A stretch of 64,000 nt of DNA from Heloderma charlesbogerti (GCA_026122225.1 JANEZZ010000300.1:1-64000); one strand, 5' to 3'; numbered from the stretch's first letter, positions 1 through 11,096 are shown. The notes: generated by a model from the sequence alone, not told the origin. Made by a program: numbers and translations.

Positions 1-120
1 AACAACTCTACGAACAGGAGCCCCTACCTAATTATGCTCCATGAGTGAAAACCGATGAAGGCTGTGATCCTATGTACTCTTACATGGGAAGAAACCCCAC
101 TAAATACACTGAGAGTAAAC

Positions 121-303
121 AGGGACAGTAGCTCAGTGGCAGAGCCCATGCCTTTAGAAAGTCCCAGGTTCGATCCCCGGCATCTCCTGGTCGGGCTTGG
201 AAAGATTTCTGCCTGGGACCCTGGAGAGTCACCGCTGGCCAATGCCAACAGTACTGGGCTAGATGAACAAATATCCCAGTTCAGCCTAAGGCAGCTTCCT
301 GTG
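121..303 (+). repeat. tRNA-derived SINE (second family), full length
   Basis: The head reads like a tRNA, with an A-box-like GTAGCTCAGTGGCAGAG and a B-box-like GGTTCGATCCC. The body follows (CTGGAGAG..GGGCTAGATG) and ends in GGCAGCTTCCTGTG. At least a dozen related copies occur in this window. It is a pol III-type retroposon and not a working tRNA gene, because there is no acceptor stem pairing. A widespread squamate SINE is the likely identity; the exact library name is not known. Confidence 0.85.
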
Positions 304-949
304 ATTGCACTAGAAGTCATATCCTGCTCAGGTGGACACTTTCTAAAAGCATAAAGCCACGAAGCTTCTTTTCAAACCTGGCCTAGAGTAGCAGGTGGGG
401 TGGGGTGAGTGAGGTGGGAATTAAGAGGCCGTCAGGTAGATCTGCCTCCTCTCACATACATTCATGTCTCTTTATCGAAGTCAATACCAATTTACACCAT
501 CTGGCGCCATTCTGTTTGTTTGACTGTTTGATGTCTGGTTTTTCTTTAACACTCCAGATAAAATGACTAGATTTGAAATGCTCCTCTCCCTCTCTCCCTG
601 GTAATTTCTGTCACGAATTCCTCTATTTTCACTCATTGCTCCCCTGCTGGCAGCTGCCATCTGTAGCAATATTTCTCCTGCCAGAAAGATTGGCAAGCGA
701 GTCCCTCTTGTGCCCACATCAGCTCTCCCTCGCTGACAGGATGGGTGCCTGAAAAGCAGAGCTTTCAGCTCTCCCCCATTCCTCCTTCCCTCCCACATGT
801 TCACACTCCCGCTGACAATATGTTATCTTGGACAAGGCTGCTTGCCAGTTGCTTGGAAGACATCATAAGACTGAACCTCCACCCGCCCAACACCCCAGTC
901 CCCAAAGGCTGAGCTGGTTAAGACCAGGAAGACTGCAGGAGAATTGAAG
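304..949. other. Gene-free stretch, nothing recognised
   Basis: Mixed-composition sequence with polypyrimidine patches near 560-800. A 107-codon minus frame across it has no recognisable motif and is taken as chance. Confidence 0.5.
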
Positions 950-1140
950 ACCTATGAAGAGCCCTGCTGGATCAGACCAAGGTCCATCTAGTCCAGCATT
1001 CTGTTCACACAGTGGCCAATCAGTTGCCTGTGGGAAACCCAGAAGCAGGACATAAGTGCAACAGCACCCTCCCGCCCATGTTCCCCAGCAAGTGGCGTAC
1101 ACATACTGCCTCCGATGCCGGAGGAATCCAAACACCTCAT
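950..1140 (-). mobile_element. CR1-type LINE 3' fragment (subfamily ending in TTCTTATGTTC)
   Basis: Matches the 3' portion of the better copy at 57710-58200, including the block CTGGATCAGACCAAGG and the phrase CAGCATTCTGTTCACACAG. The longer copy codes, on the minus strand, for the C-terminus of a LINE ORF2, which sets orientation. This copy is 5' truncated. Confidence 0.75.
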
Positions 1141-1255
1141 GTTAAGTGGCCAAAATATAACCAAATGACATCTGTGGCTTCTTTTGCTTACCAATATCGT
1201 AAGTTCCTGGAGGTCAAAGTTCATAAACAGGATTAAAGATCTTCATAAAGCCCAA

Positions 1256-1484
1256 GAGCCAGTGTGATGTGATGGTCAGCGTGTTGGACTGGAACTTGGA
1301 AGATCCAGGTTCTAGTCCCCACTCAGCCATGAAGCTCACTGGGTGACCTTCAGCCAGTCACTGACTCAACCTAACCTACCTCACAGGGTTGTTTTGAGGG
1401 TAAAAAGGAAGAAGAGGAGAAGGACCATGTAAACCACCTTAGGTTCCTTGCAAGAGGAAAAAAGCGGGATATAAATAAAATAAA
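1256..1484 (+). repeat. Sauria/ACA-like tRNA SINE
   Basis: Starts GAGCCAGTGTGATG with a B-box-like GGTTCTAGTCC, then ATGAAGCTCACTGGGTGACC, then the TCACAGGGTTGTTTTGAGG block, and ends in an AT-rich tail GGGATATAAATAAAATAAA. Other copies in the window share this order. The family is characteristic of squamate genomes. Confidence 0.85.
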
Positions 1485-1757
1485 GAGCCACAATATCCAC
1501 AGCCAGCAGTGCCAATTACCCTTCTCCAACAAGCTACCTCAGCTCCTGTTGCTTCCCTCCCTTCCTCTTCTCCCATTCAAATGGCAACCTTATGGGCCCC
1601 AACCTCTGTTACTACCATCATCACCATCACTGAGCTTCTCCCACCTGTCCAGGCCTCTTTTCTGTCTCCACCTTCCCCACCCTGGCCCACTGTTGCTTAC
1701 ATATTTAACTGCTGTGACTATTACGTAATAAATCCCATCCCATATAATCCCATACAA

Positions 1758-2000
1758 TAATGAAACAGCAAACATTAATAAAGTCAACAAACACCAGCAA
1801 TAAAAACATCTAGTCCAAACAAAACTGACAATCTAAAACATAATTGCAGCTAAAATTTGAGAACTGCCCAATAAAATTCGCTCATAGAAAGGCAAAACAA
1901 AACCAACCAACCCCCCAACCCCCCGATAAGTCTTCAGGGCTTTACTGAAAGCTTGCAATAATGGGGCATGATGGCAACCCCATCCCCTGTGGAAAAGGTT
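1758..2000 (-). mobile_element. L2-type LINE 3' fragment (degraded)
   Basis: An A-rich segment is followed by AAGTCTTCAGGGCTTTACTG, which also occurs at the same relative place in the 12040-12515 L2-like copy (AAGTCTTCAGAGCTTTACTG). Orientation is by that comparison. Boundaries are approximate. Confidence 0.5.
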
Positions 2001-2020
2001 CTCTCTCTCTCTCTCTTTCT
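1999..2020. repeat. (CT)n microsatellite
   Basis: Eight or so CT units with one interruption, next to the L2-type fragment. Confidence 0.9.
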
Positions 2021-2104
2021 CTTTTACTTGCCAGTATAACTGTACTCAGAGGTGGACAAGTGAGAAGGGCTTGCGTTGCTGATCTTAAAGTGCGGACAGT
2101 CTGA

Positions 2105-2620
2105 TTATTTTATTTTATTTATTTATTTCATTTCTATACTGCCCGATAGCTGACGCTCTCTCGGCAGTTCACAAAATAAAGGGTAAAAGCGGTTCTTCAG
2201 GCAACTTATTTCCAAACCATTTAAGGGAGGTTTTAGATGTTAAAACCAGCACTTAGGTTGGGTTCGCATTTAGCACGATATGGGTGTATGATCTGACCAC
2301 CTCTTCCCCATCAACACTTGGGCAGCCACATTCTGCACCAGCTGAAGTTTCCGAACCATCTTTAAAGGCAGCCCCATGTAGAGCACATTACATTAGTACA
2401 TCACTAGTGGATGGATTACTGAGGCAGGGTCCGTCCTCTCCAGATAGGGCCACTGCTGAGGTACCAGCATTAGCTGGTAAAAAGCACTCTTGGACAACGC
2501 AGCAACCTGAGGTTTCCCAGTTAGTGCAGAGTCCAGGGTCATTCCCAAACTATGCACTTGGTCTTTCAGGGGGAGTGCAACCCCCATGTAAGATCAGTTA
2601 AAAACCTCCATTCAGGGTAA
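2105..2620 (-). mobile_element. L2-type LINE 3' end
   Basis: Begins at the TTATTTATTTATTT tail, then TTTCTATACTGCCCGATAGC, the reverse complement of the 3' terminus seen at 34500-34550. The text further in (CTGCACCAGCTGAAG) is the upstream ORF2-derived part, full of stops. It is a dead, 5'-truncated copy. Confidence 0.7.
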
Positions 2621-2727
2621 TGTCCTACAGGGGGAAGCAAATACATCTTCCACCCACTTCGCAGATTAGCAGCATCTGCTAGCGGACGTGAATGTTGTAC
2701 GTTTCTGTGAGTGTACACATACATGTG

Positions 2728-2772
2728 CACACACACACATATATATAATGTGTGTGTATATTTATATATAGT
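2728..2772. repeat. (CA)n/(TA)n/(TG)n compound microsatellite
   Basis: A run of ACACACACACA passes into TATATATA and then TGTGTGTGTA, so the region can fold on itself. Confidence 0.85.
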
Positions 2773-3658
2773 ATGTCTATGTGTTTGTAATCTATGGTTG
2801 GATGGAAGAATAATGTGATTTCTGAGGAACAAAGAGAGACCTATGTGTGCAGAATTTTTAAAATGCTCATTTATGAAACCCATTTCAGTTCATTAAAAAT
2901 GCCCAGATGTCTTAAAATAGTGCAATTCATTGAGGATTAAAAAAAAAATCCATTAATTTGCCATCAGGTAGATAATGTAATGACTGTTAACCTGCTGTTT
3001 TGACTGGTGCATCGTTCAGAACATATGTACATGGGTGATTTTTTGTTGTTGTTGCTGTTTGAGGATGGAGTAGAGACGCTAGAAAATAACAGCAGTTATG
3101 TGCCTAAATAAATATTCATATAGTGTTCATGCATATTCTTAGAACATTAAAACACACAGAGAGACACACACACACAAAGTATTCAGTTTTATGTGTCACA
3201 GAAAATGCTTTATTATAGCAGCGAGCTAAGGCCACCAAGAAAATTAACAAAGGCACTTGAAAATGTTTATCAACTAATACTACCTTTCCAAAGGCTGGTT
3301 TAGATTTGCCCATGCACGCCACTGAAAATCCTTTGGGAATTATATTTTCCTTCCTGAAAATGTTAGTTGCCCCCTCAACCCCTGGCTAGGGCTAATGCTT
3401 AAAAAAAAAAAAAAACTTGCTGCATCATTCAGACCCCAATTCCTGTTTTTGTCTATCTCCCCTTCGTGGTGCTATGTGAAGCAGGTCGCTTCACCATGCT
3501 GCAGGGCAGCCTTGGCAGGGCTGCCCCTGTGCCCAGTCGCAGACAGCACCACGGAGGCCAGGGCATACTGGTGGCACTGTGCGCTGCCTTGATCGCATTC
3601 AGCCCCGCACACCAATCCAGATCTTCCACGTCACACCCATCTGGGCCCTTAAATAACC
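2773..3658. other. Gene-free stretch with a poly(A) run
   Basis: AT-rich single-copy-looking sequence. It contains an A14 run near 3401-3415 and a GT/CA-rich patch at 3150-3180. No gene or repeat family was recognised. Confidence 0.5.
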
Positions 3659-3666
3659 GTTAGAGC

Positions 3667-4036
3667 TAAGGTGCCATGTGCCCTCCTTTACAGAGGACAG
3701 TCCTTTATTTGAAGGGCTGTTGACAATATCCCCCATTTGAAGGGCTGTCCAGCCCAACTCCAGTTTAAAGATAAAGGACCATATTAAGAAGGTCAAGCTG
3801 GGGGTTGCAGTTGCTCATCAACCTGGATAGCAGACTGAGCAGGTTACATGTTGCAGACTTCCCCACTGTGGTGAGATGTGCTGTATTTCCATTTAAATGC
3901 TAGTAGCTTTTCCTAAATTCGCATCTACGCCTGTAAATTTGTGTGCGCAAATATTATGCAAAGCACTGTCCCCTTTTGTCCTCTTTTTTTGGTGATGCTT
4001 TTCCTCTATTTGGCAGTGCATTAGTGGGCCACTCTA
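3667..4036. mobile_element. hAT-like nonautonomous DNA element, copy 1 (TIR near TAGGGTGGCCA)
   Basis: Shares its whole length with the element at 63019-63412, including CAGTCCTTTATTTGAAGG, the GTTTAAAGATAAA block and a 3' block TTTCCTCTATTTGGCAG. The ends read TAAGGTGCCA and TGGGCCACTCTA, an inverted pair. It is flanked by GTTAGAGC (3659-3666) and ATTAGATC (4037-4044), which match at 6 of 8 bases, as expected for an old 8-bp duplication. It has no transposase frame. Confidence 0.75.
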
Positions 4037-4044
4037 ATTAGATC

Positions 4045-4584
4045 CAATGCCCCCCTTTCTTACTGGCATTTGAAGGATGCTCTGTGAATATTAGCACATA
4101 TTGTTAGTCTGAAAAGAAGTGTTTTATTCATATGCACATATGGGCGTATGATTGATATGTTTATGCTTAATGCAAACCAGTCATCTGCTCTTTCTTTTTA
4201 ACTTGAAAGAATCACATATGGAGAGGAGCCATTTTGGGATCTCCAGCAGGACAGCAGAAATTTAGCTTTGGCATAAGGAGTTGCCGGTCCCTTTGAATCT
4301 GAGGATGGGTTTGCTGGGTACTCCAAGCATAGTCAAAGCTCTTTATTTCCCATAGTCAGCAATGCCCTCACTCTGCCCCATCTTGGAATTTCTGCATTTG
4401 GGACTAGCTTTGCTCTGTGGTCAGTCCCTTTCCATGCTTATCCTCCTCTCCTGTGTTCTGGATGATAGCCTATTTATTTAGGGGGGCACATCTTTTACCC
4501 AGCAATGTGTCACTTGTGAATGATGTCAATGAAAAATGGAAATTTTAAATCAATTGAACATTCTAGTCAATATATGTTGCTATT
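4045..4584. other. Gene-free stretch, nothing recognised
   Basis: Single-copy-looking sequence without a frame, repeat or simple-sequence tract that I can support. Confidence 0.45.
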
Positions 4585-4792
4585 GTCTTATTTTTATGAA
4601 ATTTCTATCCCATTCTTCCTCTGAGGATATCAGGGTGGCATGCATGAAAGTTGTGCTGTTTTATCCTCACAACAACCTTATGAAATAGCTTGGGCTGATA
4701 GATGGTATGATTAGACTAAGATCACCCAGCAGGGTTCATGTCTGAGCATGCATTTGAACCTGGGTCTTTCCAGTCTCACTCAGTAGCTGAAT
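4585..4792 (-). repeat. Sauria/ACA-like SINE, old copy
   Basis: Read on the plus strand, TTATCCTCACAACAACCTTATGAAAT, ATCACCCAGCAGGG and TTTGAACCTGGGTC are the reverse complement of the SINE body and B box. Divergence is high. Confidence 0.75.
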
Positions 4793-4802
4793 CCATTAAA
4801 AC

Positions 4803-4903
4803 AGAGCTAGCAGTACCATTCTGTGCAAACAAAGGAGTGAGTCCCATTGAAATCAGTGGGCATTACTTCTACGTAAATATGTTTAGGGATTGCACTGCAA
4901 GTC
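4803..4903. repeat. Squamate interspersed repeat with GTCCCATTGAAATC motif
   Basis: Contains AGTCCCATTGAAATCAGTGG followed by CATTACTTCTACG and GATTGCACTG. The same short palindromic core recurs at 13980-14003/15636-15680, 43718-43800 and 48830-48900. The family is unclassified. Confidence 0.55.
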
Positions 4904-5784
4904 CCCTTTTTTTAATGGTTTGGGAGTCAAATCTCATTGGTGGAAAATGCAAATACTAGTATATGTCACTTCTGAAAACAGCTTCAGGTCTCCTCCACAC
5001 AAGCAAAATGCATCGCTTGGTTTCTCATCACTCGATGCCTTGTAGTCGAATGTGGGAACTGACTCTACTGAAAAGCCTTGTATTTGAGGTGATGCAAAGG
5101 TTCTCTCTGTTGTGTTTTGCCTCTGATTGTTTATTCGCAGATGCAAATGACTGTGCAATGGTGCAGTCCTCAAGGGATGAGCATATGTGTGTAAACACAG
5201 CCCTTCATTTGTGCATGTCTGCCTGCTCTGATATTTCGGGGTTGAAATCTGATCTCTGAAAACCCTCTGGCACTTATATCCGCCCCCATTGTGGTGTTCT
5301 CCCCATCTGTGCTGCAGATAGCAGTGACCAACTGACCCATCTGGGTACCACGATCTGTATCACACAAGGGAAATAGCCATATTTTGGGTACCAAAGATAC
5401 TCAAGGCTCAGCATTTTTTCCCAGAATAGCCACAACCTTAGTTGTCCTATTTCCAGTACTTTTAAGACCAGCTCTGCAATATAGTACGCTCGCTATTTTT
5501 GGCCCTTCCTGTTAGGGGAGGATGATCCCCTCCTATATGCACCTTGTTGGCTACTCTGGGAAATATGATACTGCACCAGATAGGTCTTTGGTATTACACA
5601 CTTCCAAAGTGGAACCACTGCTCTATGTGTCTTCTCCCTTCTGTCACATCAGCATGGGCCATTTCCAGGATGGGATCAGGTCCACTACTGCAGTAGGTTT
5701 GATTCCTGCCACTCATGCTGAGCCTGCGGTGGCCCTTGCCTGCTCTAGGCGAGGGTGATTGTAGTACCATTTTAAGCAGCACAT
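4904..5784. other. Gene-free stretch, nothing recognised
   Basis: Contains several short opposing frames (70-98 codons) with no motif. Treated as noncoding. Confidence 0.45.
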
Positions 5785-6000
5785 TTGTTTAATAATTTGC
5801 ATCCTGCCTTCCTTTGTATTAAAATCAAGCAGGCAACAAATATTTTTTTAAAAATACATAGAACCTAAAAAGCAAGCCAATGCCAATTTTGAAAAAGACG
5901 TCAGTTCATAATTCCAAACAATAACAGCTGTCTGGAAGGCCTGTCTGAATGAAAACTATCCAAGGATGGGGCATTGTTGTGGAACCCTCCTGTGCTTGAT
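5785..6000 (-). mobile_element. L2-type LINE 3' fragment (degraded)
   Basis: The layout is that of the minus-strand L2 3' ends: TTTAATAATTTGCATCCTGCC, then an A-rich segment, then GTCTGGAAGGCCTGTCTG and TGGGGCATTG. Similarity is weak, so the family call is tentative. Confidence 0.45.
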
Positions 6001-6303
6001 CATTCCTCCTTTGGGGGGAATCTCTCCCTGCGCTCCTGGCTTAGTGCGAATACACCAAAGCCGAAGCATAGGATGTTCCCTCGCAGACCCAGTCTAAAAG
6101 AAGTTGTTGAACTCAATGGCTCCCTGCAAGAACTCGACTGAAACGGAGTGTCTCACATTTCACCCAGTATTTAAAGCTTCCTTATTTGAAGCTGCTGAAA
6201 TCTCTTGGCCTTGCCACAAACTCTGTAGTTTTTCAGCAAGCCGCTTTGGGTGGAAGCAGGCTGTGAAGAGCCTGAGTCCCGTCCCCCCCACATCCCCCCC
6301 GCC

Positions 6304-6319
6304 CTCTCTCTCTCTCTCT
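6304..6319. repeat. (CT)n microsatellite
   Basis: Eight CT units in a C-rich tract. Confidence 0.85.
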
Positions 6320-6389
6320 TATTCCCAGCTGTCAAGGAAACTTGAGGAGGCATTCAAATGAGAGACACATGGATGTTTATAATTCACAG

Positions 6390-6700
6390 TTTTGCCATTG
6401 TTGTCACCAGAGATTTGTGCTTCCTGCTTGGTGACGGGAAAAAGGAAGGATAAAATTGGTACCATAACACGGCCAGACATAACTCGTTTGAAAGATGGGC
6501 CTCCAATTATTTACTTAAGGAAATAGTGGGAGATTTATTAATAACCTCTGGCGACTTAAATAGCTCTAGTGATTTCCATGTGTGACCTGAGGCCTCCTTC
6601 TTCCCGGCTGATTAGACACAAACCCTCGACTAAAAAGAGCTGACCTGGTTGGTTTTCAAGGGCTCTGCTAGTTAACTCCCAGATTGTGAGGCCTAGGAAA
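6390..6700. promoter_or_regulatory. Candidate conserved noncoding element
   Basis: Repeat-free, with several homeobox-like cores (CCAATTATTTACTTAAGG, GCTGATTAGACAC, AGATTTATTAATAACC). All frames are broken. The call rests on texture only; conservation has not been tested. Confidence 0.3.
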
Positions 6701-6897
6701 AACAATGTCTGTCAGGGCCATTATGAGGTACTCCGCTACAACAGGTTTAATCTTACCCTCTGATTTCAGAGGAAGTGGTTAAGTACGAAGGCTGAAATGG
6801 CAATGAAGTCAACATGGGAAACTAATAATGTTCCATGTGTTTTAAACTTAGCAAAAAAAGATTGTTTTTTAATGTATCACTACTTTGGAGATAATGT

Positions 6898-7328
6898 GGG
6901 TGTTTGCACATAACGGTGGCAAATCATGGGTTAATTAATTCAAAAAGGCTGTGGAACATGCCCAGCACGTGGCACAGCAAATCTTGGGTTAATTAAGCCA
7001 TGATTTGCTGGGCACATTCTGCAGCCTTTTTGAATATTCAACTTCTAACTTGGCTGATCGGGGGTTGCTACGTGACATCCAAACCCAGACACTATAGGTT
7101 AATTGTGGGTTAAGCAACCCACAGTTAAGCTACAATTAATAGTTAGGTTAGCTGTTGGTTGTTTAACCCATGGTTAACCTATAGTGTCTGTGTTCAGACA
7201 TCACGTGGCAACCCCCAATTGGTCCAATCAGGGGTTGAATATTGAAAATGGTCATGGCATGCGCCCAACACATACTGCAGTAAATCATGTGTTACACAAT
7301 TTGCTGCCATTACATGTGAACTGGGTCA
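6898..7328. mobile_element. Foldback (MITE-like) DNA element with AACCCATGGTTAAC core
   Basis: The outer arms pair (CACATAACGGTGGCAAATCATG near 6908 with a reverse complement ending near 7320). An inner pair of 16-base arms, GACACTATAGGTTAA (from about 7088) and TTAACCTATAGTGTC (to about 7188), flanks a core rich in AACCCA/TGGGTT. It has no coding capacity. It resembles the elements at 26996-27282 and 33104-33437. I could not set the target-site duplication. Confidence 0.7.
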
Positions 7329-7648
7329 CAGACTTGACACTCCTACCTCTACTATTACCATTAGAGAAGTGTGGATCTAATTTCCTACCACTTATAAATA
7401 ATTTCTTCCATTATTTTTTTTTTTTGCACCACTCAGTTTAATCTGAAGCATCACAAAGCGTGCTGTTTCTTCACTGAGGTTTCCTAAGCAATGTTATTCT
7501 GCAAATCACATAAGCACAATGAGCTTTGCAAGAGCTGCTGCATCAAAGATCTCTTTGCAAGAGCTTAGCTTCTCTAATCAATTAATATAACACAATCGAT
7601 ATAACATAGATTTATTAAAATAAGCATGATAACTATGCAACTGTATTT
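7329..7648. other. Gene-free stretch, nothing recognised
   Basis: AT-rich, with a T-run near 7417-7427. No repeat family or gene was identified. Confidence 0.45.
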
Positions 7649-7789
7649 GGGGAGGCACTATAACTCAATGGTAAAGCATATTCCGTACAGGAAATGTCCC
7701 TATCTCAACCTCTGGTGCTACCTGTCAGAGAAGTAGACAATACTAATATGCCAGTGGATGAGTTAGTATAAGGCAGTTTCAAGCGTTCA
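7649..7789 (+). repeat. tRNA-derived SINE (second family), degraded
   Basis: Head ACTATAACTCAATGGTAAAGC, then GACAATACTAATATG and the end block GTATAAGGCAGTTTC, in the family order. Confidence 0.65.
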
Positions 7790-8054
7790 TTAGAATGTAA
7801 AAGAGCAGGGGGGATCCCTTTCCTCTTATTTTTAAGGGCACAGGACCTCTACAATCTCCTTCTTTCTTTTCCTTTTTTGCGGTGCGGTGACCAGAACTGT
7901 ACTCAGTATTGCAAGTGTGATCACACCCTAGATTTGTGTGAAGAGGTGGAAGATTTATTTTTGACCCTTTTCTGAAGAATCTCTAACATGGAATTTACCT
8001 CTCTCTTTTTTTGTTTAATGTGTTCATGGAATTCCTGCTACCTGTAAAAGCTTC

Positions 8055-8079
8055 ATGTTGTTGTTGTTGTTGTTGTTAT
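8055..8079. repeat. (TTG)n microsatellite
   Basis: Eight TTG units at the 3' border of the following L2-type LINE. Confidence 0.9.
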
Positions 8080-8362
8080 TTACATTTCTATACTACCCCA
8101 TAGCTGAAGCTCTCTGGGCGGTTTACAGAAGTTTAAACATTAAATACAATGTAAAAAGTTTAAATGCCATTTACAAAAAAGCACACAGACAATATACACA
8201 AACAACATATAACTAAAAACAACTTTGAACTGTCAGTCATAACTAAAGACACATCCAGGATCTGTTAAAGCTTATCAGATGCTGCTAAATGCCTGGGAAA
8301 AGAGATAGGTCTTAACCTGGCGCCAAGAAGATAATAACATTAATTCAGTGGGAGCACCTAAT
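8077..8362 (-). mobile_element. L2-type LINE 3' end
   Basis: ATTTCTATACTACCCCATAG and GCTCTCTGGGCGGTTTACAG are the reverse complement of the L2 terminus at 34500-34550. An A-rich 3' UTR segment follows. The copy is 5' truncated. Confidence 0.75.
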
Positions 8363-8377
8363 TTAAATGGCCAGCCA

Positions 8378-8725
8378 AAGTGGTGTAATGGTTAGCATGT
8401 CTCTAGGAACATAGAAACCTCAGTAAAATTCCCACTCAGATATGAAACTCACTGGGATGGATCTAGACTGAGTTAGCTGCGTGTAGTTCCCAATGAAATG
8501 GGTGGGACCTAATTTCACATTGATTTCAATGGGAGCAAAGTACAACCAACTGAGTCTGGCTCCATCCTACTAGATAATCTGGAGGCAGTCCCCATCTCTT
8601 ACGCTAACCTACCTCGGAGTATTGTGAGGATAAAATGCAGGTGGGTGAGGTGAGGTAGGGGGAGGCACAGAACCTTGCATGCTGCCCCAAGGCCTTTGAA
8701 AGAAAGATGGGATAAATGAATGGAA
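8378..8725 (+). repeat. Sauria/ACA-like SINE split by an insertion
   Basis: The 5' half (GCCAAAGTGGTGTAATGG to GAAACTCACTGGG) and 3' half (TAACCTACCTCGGAGTATTG to GGGATAAATGAATG) are separated by a foreign 116-bp piece at 8455-8570. Confidence 0.75.
8455..8570. mobile_element. Small foldback element nested in a SINE
   Basis: The ends are inverted: GGATGGATCTAGACTGAGTT at the left and AACTGAGTCTGGCTCCATCC at the right. It interrupts the SINE body. The core carries the CCAATGAAATGGGTGGGACC-type palindrome seen elsewhere in the window. Confidence 0.6.
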
Positions 8726-9329
8726 CAGTGATGAACAGTCCATGTGAGCATAAGCAATAGCCTGCTTCTACCTCCAGGATTTCCCAATTAATTTTGATAT
8801 ATCTGACATTCAGTATACCTGGCTCTGTTTTAGAAATACCCGCTTCAGTTCTACTAGCTTTACTTTCAGGATAGCTTGAAGGTCAGGGACTTGTCTGTTC
8901 CTCCCCCTATATGCACCACCTCAAATTTTGGCATGCTGTGAGGATGGACACCTTAGCTATTTGACCTGCTCTTCCCTCGCCCTCTCCTTTCCAAGAAGAC
9001 ACTGTTTTCTGGACAGCATCTGGATAATTGCCAACTTTGCCTCTTCTTGGCAGAGAAGATCCCTATGTCTGCCAGCAAATCCCTATCTGATACTAAATCA
9101 CTTTGCCAGATGTAGGCTAAATGAGGAAGTTTGGTGACCCTGCTGCTTCCTGTGGGAGCCTACAACATCTCCGCATCCTTAGTTGTTTTATATCCCAGTT
9201 GCTAAATGCTACATATTTTGGGAAATGCTTTCATGTCCTTATCAAAGAAAACAAGTTGTATGTATGAAGATAAGAATGGCAGATTTAATTGCTATACTGG
9301 TCCATGGCATGGTTGGCAGCTGGTCCCCA
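8726..9329. other. Gene-free stretch, nothing recognised
   Basis: Single-copy-looking sequence. Short frames show no motif. Confidence 0.45.
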
Positions 9330-9482
9330 GGGCACACTTGGAAGGTACACAGAGCCATGGTCTTGCTGAAGCTAAGCAGATCTGGATATGGACAGTGCCT
9401 GGATGGGAAACTACTGATGAATCCTATGTACATACGCCACATTAGGTTACAATGAAGGAAGTGTGATATAAATGTACTAAAC
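9330..9482 (+). repeat. 5S rRNA-like SINE
   Basis: The segment TGCTGAAGCTAAGCAGATC..GGACAGTGCCTGGATGGGAA is the internal control region order of a 5S rRNA gene (GAAGCTAAGCAG, then GTACTTGGATGGGA), followed by a degraded tail. The flanks and tail are unlike a functional 5S gene, so this is a 5S-headed SINE. Confidence 0.75.
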
Positions 9483-9957
9483 AAGTAAAGGTCCAGAGGT
9501 AACATTTTGGAAAAAGTTGGTTGTGGTCAGTGGCCACATCTCAAGGGAATGCATTCTTGGCCTTCTGCCCCTTCCCCCTACCTCTATCCCTACCCCAAAT
9601 ATTGAGTGTGTCTGGACACAGAAAGAAGAGTTTCTGGGTATTTTGCATCCTAATAATCAGAAGCAAAGCGGCATTAGCTGACCTGGAGAACTGTGCAGGA
9701 GAATGCAGTCACAATAAAAATGGTGCTAGGTTGCTATCCTAGATCCTCCAGCAGAGAACCACAGAGCTGCACAGATCCCACAGAGCACTTGCATTCTCAT
9801 GCAAAGCCAAGTACACAGGCCCCGTGGAAAAGTGCTGTTGCTTTTAGGAGGTACAGAGGATATCGCATCAGCCCTCTATCTTGATTCTTCTCTCTTTGTT
9901 CTTCCTTAAAGATGTGAACACTAGAAAGATAGGAATTTACCTTATATCAGGTCAGAT
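9483..9957. other. Gene-free stretch, nothing recognised
   Basis: No repeat family or gene signal could be supported. Confidence 0.4.
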
Positions 9958-10257
9958 AATTTGTTTGTTTATAATATTTATAACATTTATACACAACCCT
10001 TCATTTCTCAAATCCAGGATGGATCACAAAAAGTTTGAAAGAATAATAAAATACACTACAATATGACAACAGAAAACAACAACACCAAACAGCAGTACTA
10101 ATATATGTTACACCTGGAGTTTTAAATACTTGAATAAATGAAATGGGTTTTGCCTGGTGCCTGAAGGATAGCAATGTTGGCACCAGGTAGTCTCCTTGGG
10201 GAGGGCAGTCCACAGCTGGGGTGCCACAACCAAAAAGGCCCTCTTCCTATTTCTCCA
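9958..10257 (-). mobile_element. L2-type LINE 3' fragment
   Basis: Starts in TTTGTTTGTTTATAAT and carries the reverse-strand layout of the L2 3' end, then CAGTCCACAGCTGGGGTGCC and AAAAGGCCCTCTTCC. These match the ORF2 C-terminal coding part of the copy at 36078-36489. Confidence 0.65.
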
Positions 10258-10415
10258 CCTAGCTCAGTATTGGCTATTCTCACTGTCTTCTCCCCAGGGT
10301 CTCAGGAAGTAGTCTTACCTATCACCTGCTACCTCACCTTTTTACTTGGAAATGCCAAAGATTGATTCTGGGACCTTGTGCAAGCAAAGCATGTGCTCTG
10401 AGCAATGGTTCTCCC
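10258..10415 (-). repeat. tRNA-derived SINE (second family)
   Basis: On the plus strand, CTAGCTCAGTATTGGCTATT and GATTGATTCTGGGACCTTGTGCAAGC are reverse complements of the SINE body and B box. It directly abuts the L2-type fragment. Confidence 0.7.
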
Positions 10416-10936
10416 TAACCCTAACATACACCAGAATAGCAGGCCATCCTTCCAGGTTCCCTGACAGTAATTAGAATATTCTTCTGGTGTCGACTCTTCT
10501 GTCCATTTTCCTTTTGGAGGATCCGAATGTCAATGGTGACCGTCTTCATGTTGGTTACAGGAATCTGGGCTGAGTCCCTCCCTCCTGAGTATAACACAAA
10601 CAGCTGTTTCCCTCCATTTTTATAGCAAGGAGAAAACAAGGAAACTGGGGCTGTAATTAATGGCAGTGGGAATAGATATCTTTTTGCAATGTTGTCCTTG
10701 TTATCTTGGTTCTTTTACACTTATACAGCACTGAGATTTGCATGTTTATAAAAAACATTAGATACAATTGTTGGCTAAAGAGACCATTCAAGAAATATTG
10801 TGGAAGAAAGACTGTTCTGAGCCCCTTGGGACCAGCTCTACTCTACATTATGGTTCATAACTGGAGGGCTAGAAATGACTAGTGTGCACCAGATCATGAC
10901 TTTCTGAAAATCTGTTTAACTATATCTACAATAACA
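10416..10936. other. Gene-free stretch, nothing recognised
   Basis: Single-copy-looking sequence, AT-rich at the right end. Confidence 0.4.
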
Positions 10937-10944
10937 TACTAAGC

Positions 10945-11080
10945 CAGGCTTCCCCAGCCTGGTGCCCTACAGACGTTTTGTACTTTAACTCCTGTCAGCC
11001 CCAGCCAGCATGTCCAATGGTCAGGAATGCAGGGAGATGCAGTCCAAAACATTTGGAGGGCACCACGTTGGGGGAGCCAG
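10945..11080. mobile_element. Foldback MITE of the GGTGCCCTCCAGATG family, copy 1
   Basis: The arms pair along most of their length (CAGGCTTCCCCAGCCTGG left; CCACGTTGGGGGAGCCAG right). The flanks are TACTAAGC (10937-10944) and GACGAAGC (11081-11088), 6 of 8 identical, which fits an old hAT-type duplication. Four more copies lie in this window. Confidence 0.7.
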
Positions 11081-11096
11081 GACGAAGCAGTTGCAG

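Noticed and set aside
121..303. tRNA genes (here and at the other SINE heads)
   Set aside because: A and B boxes are present but the acceptor and anticodon stems do not pair, and each is fused to a SINE body.
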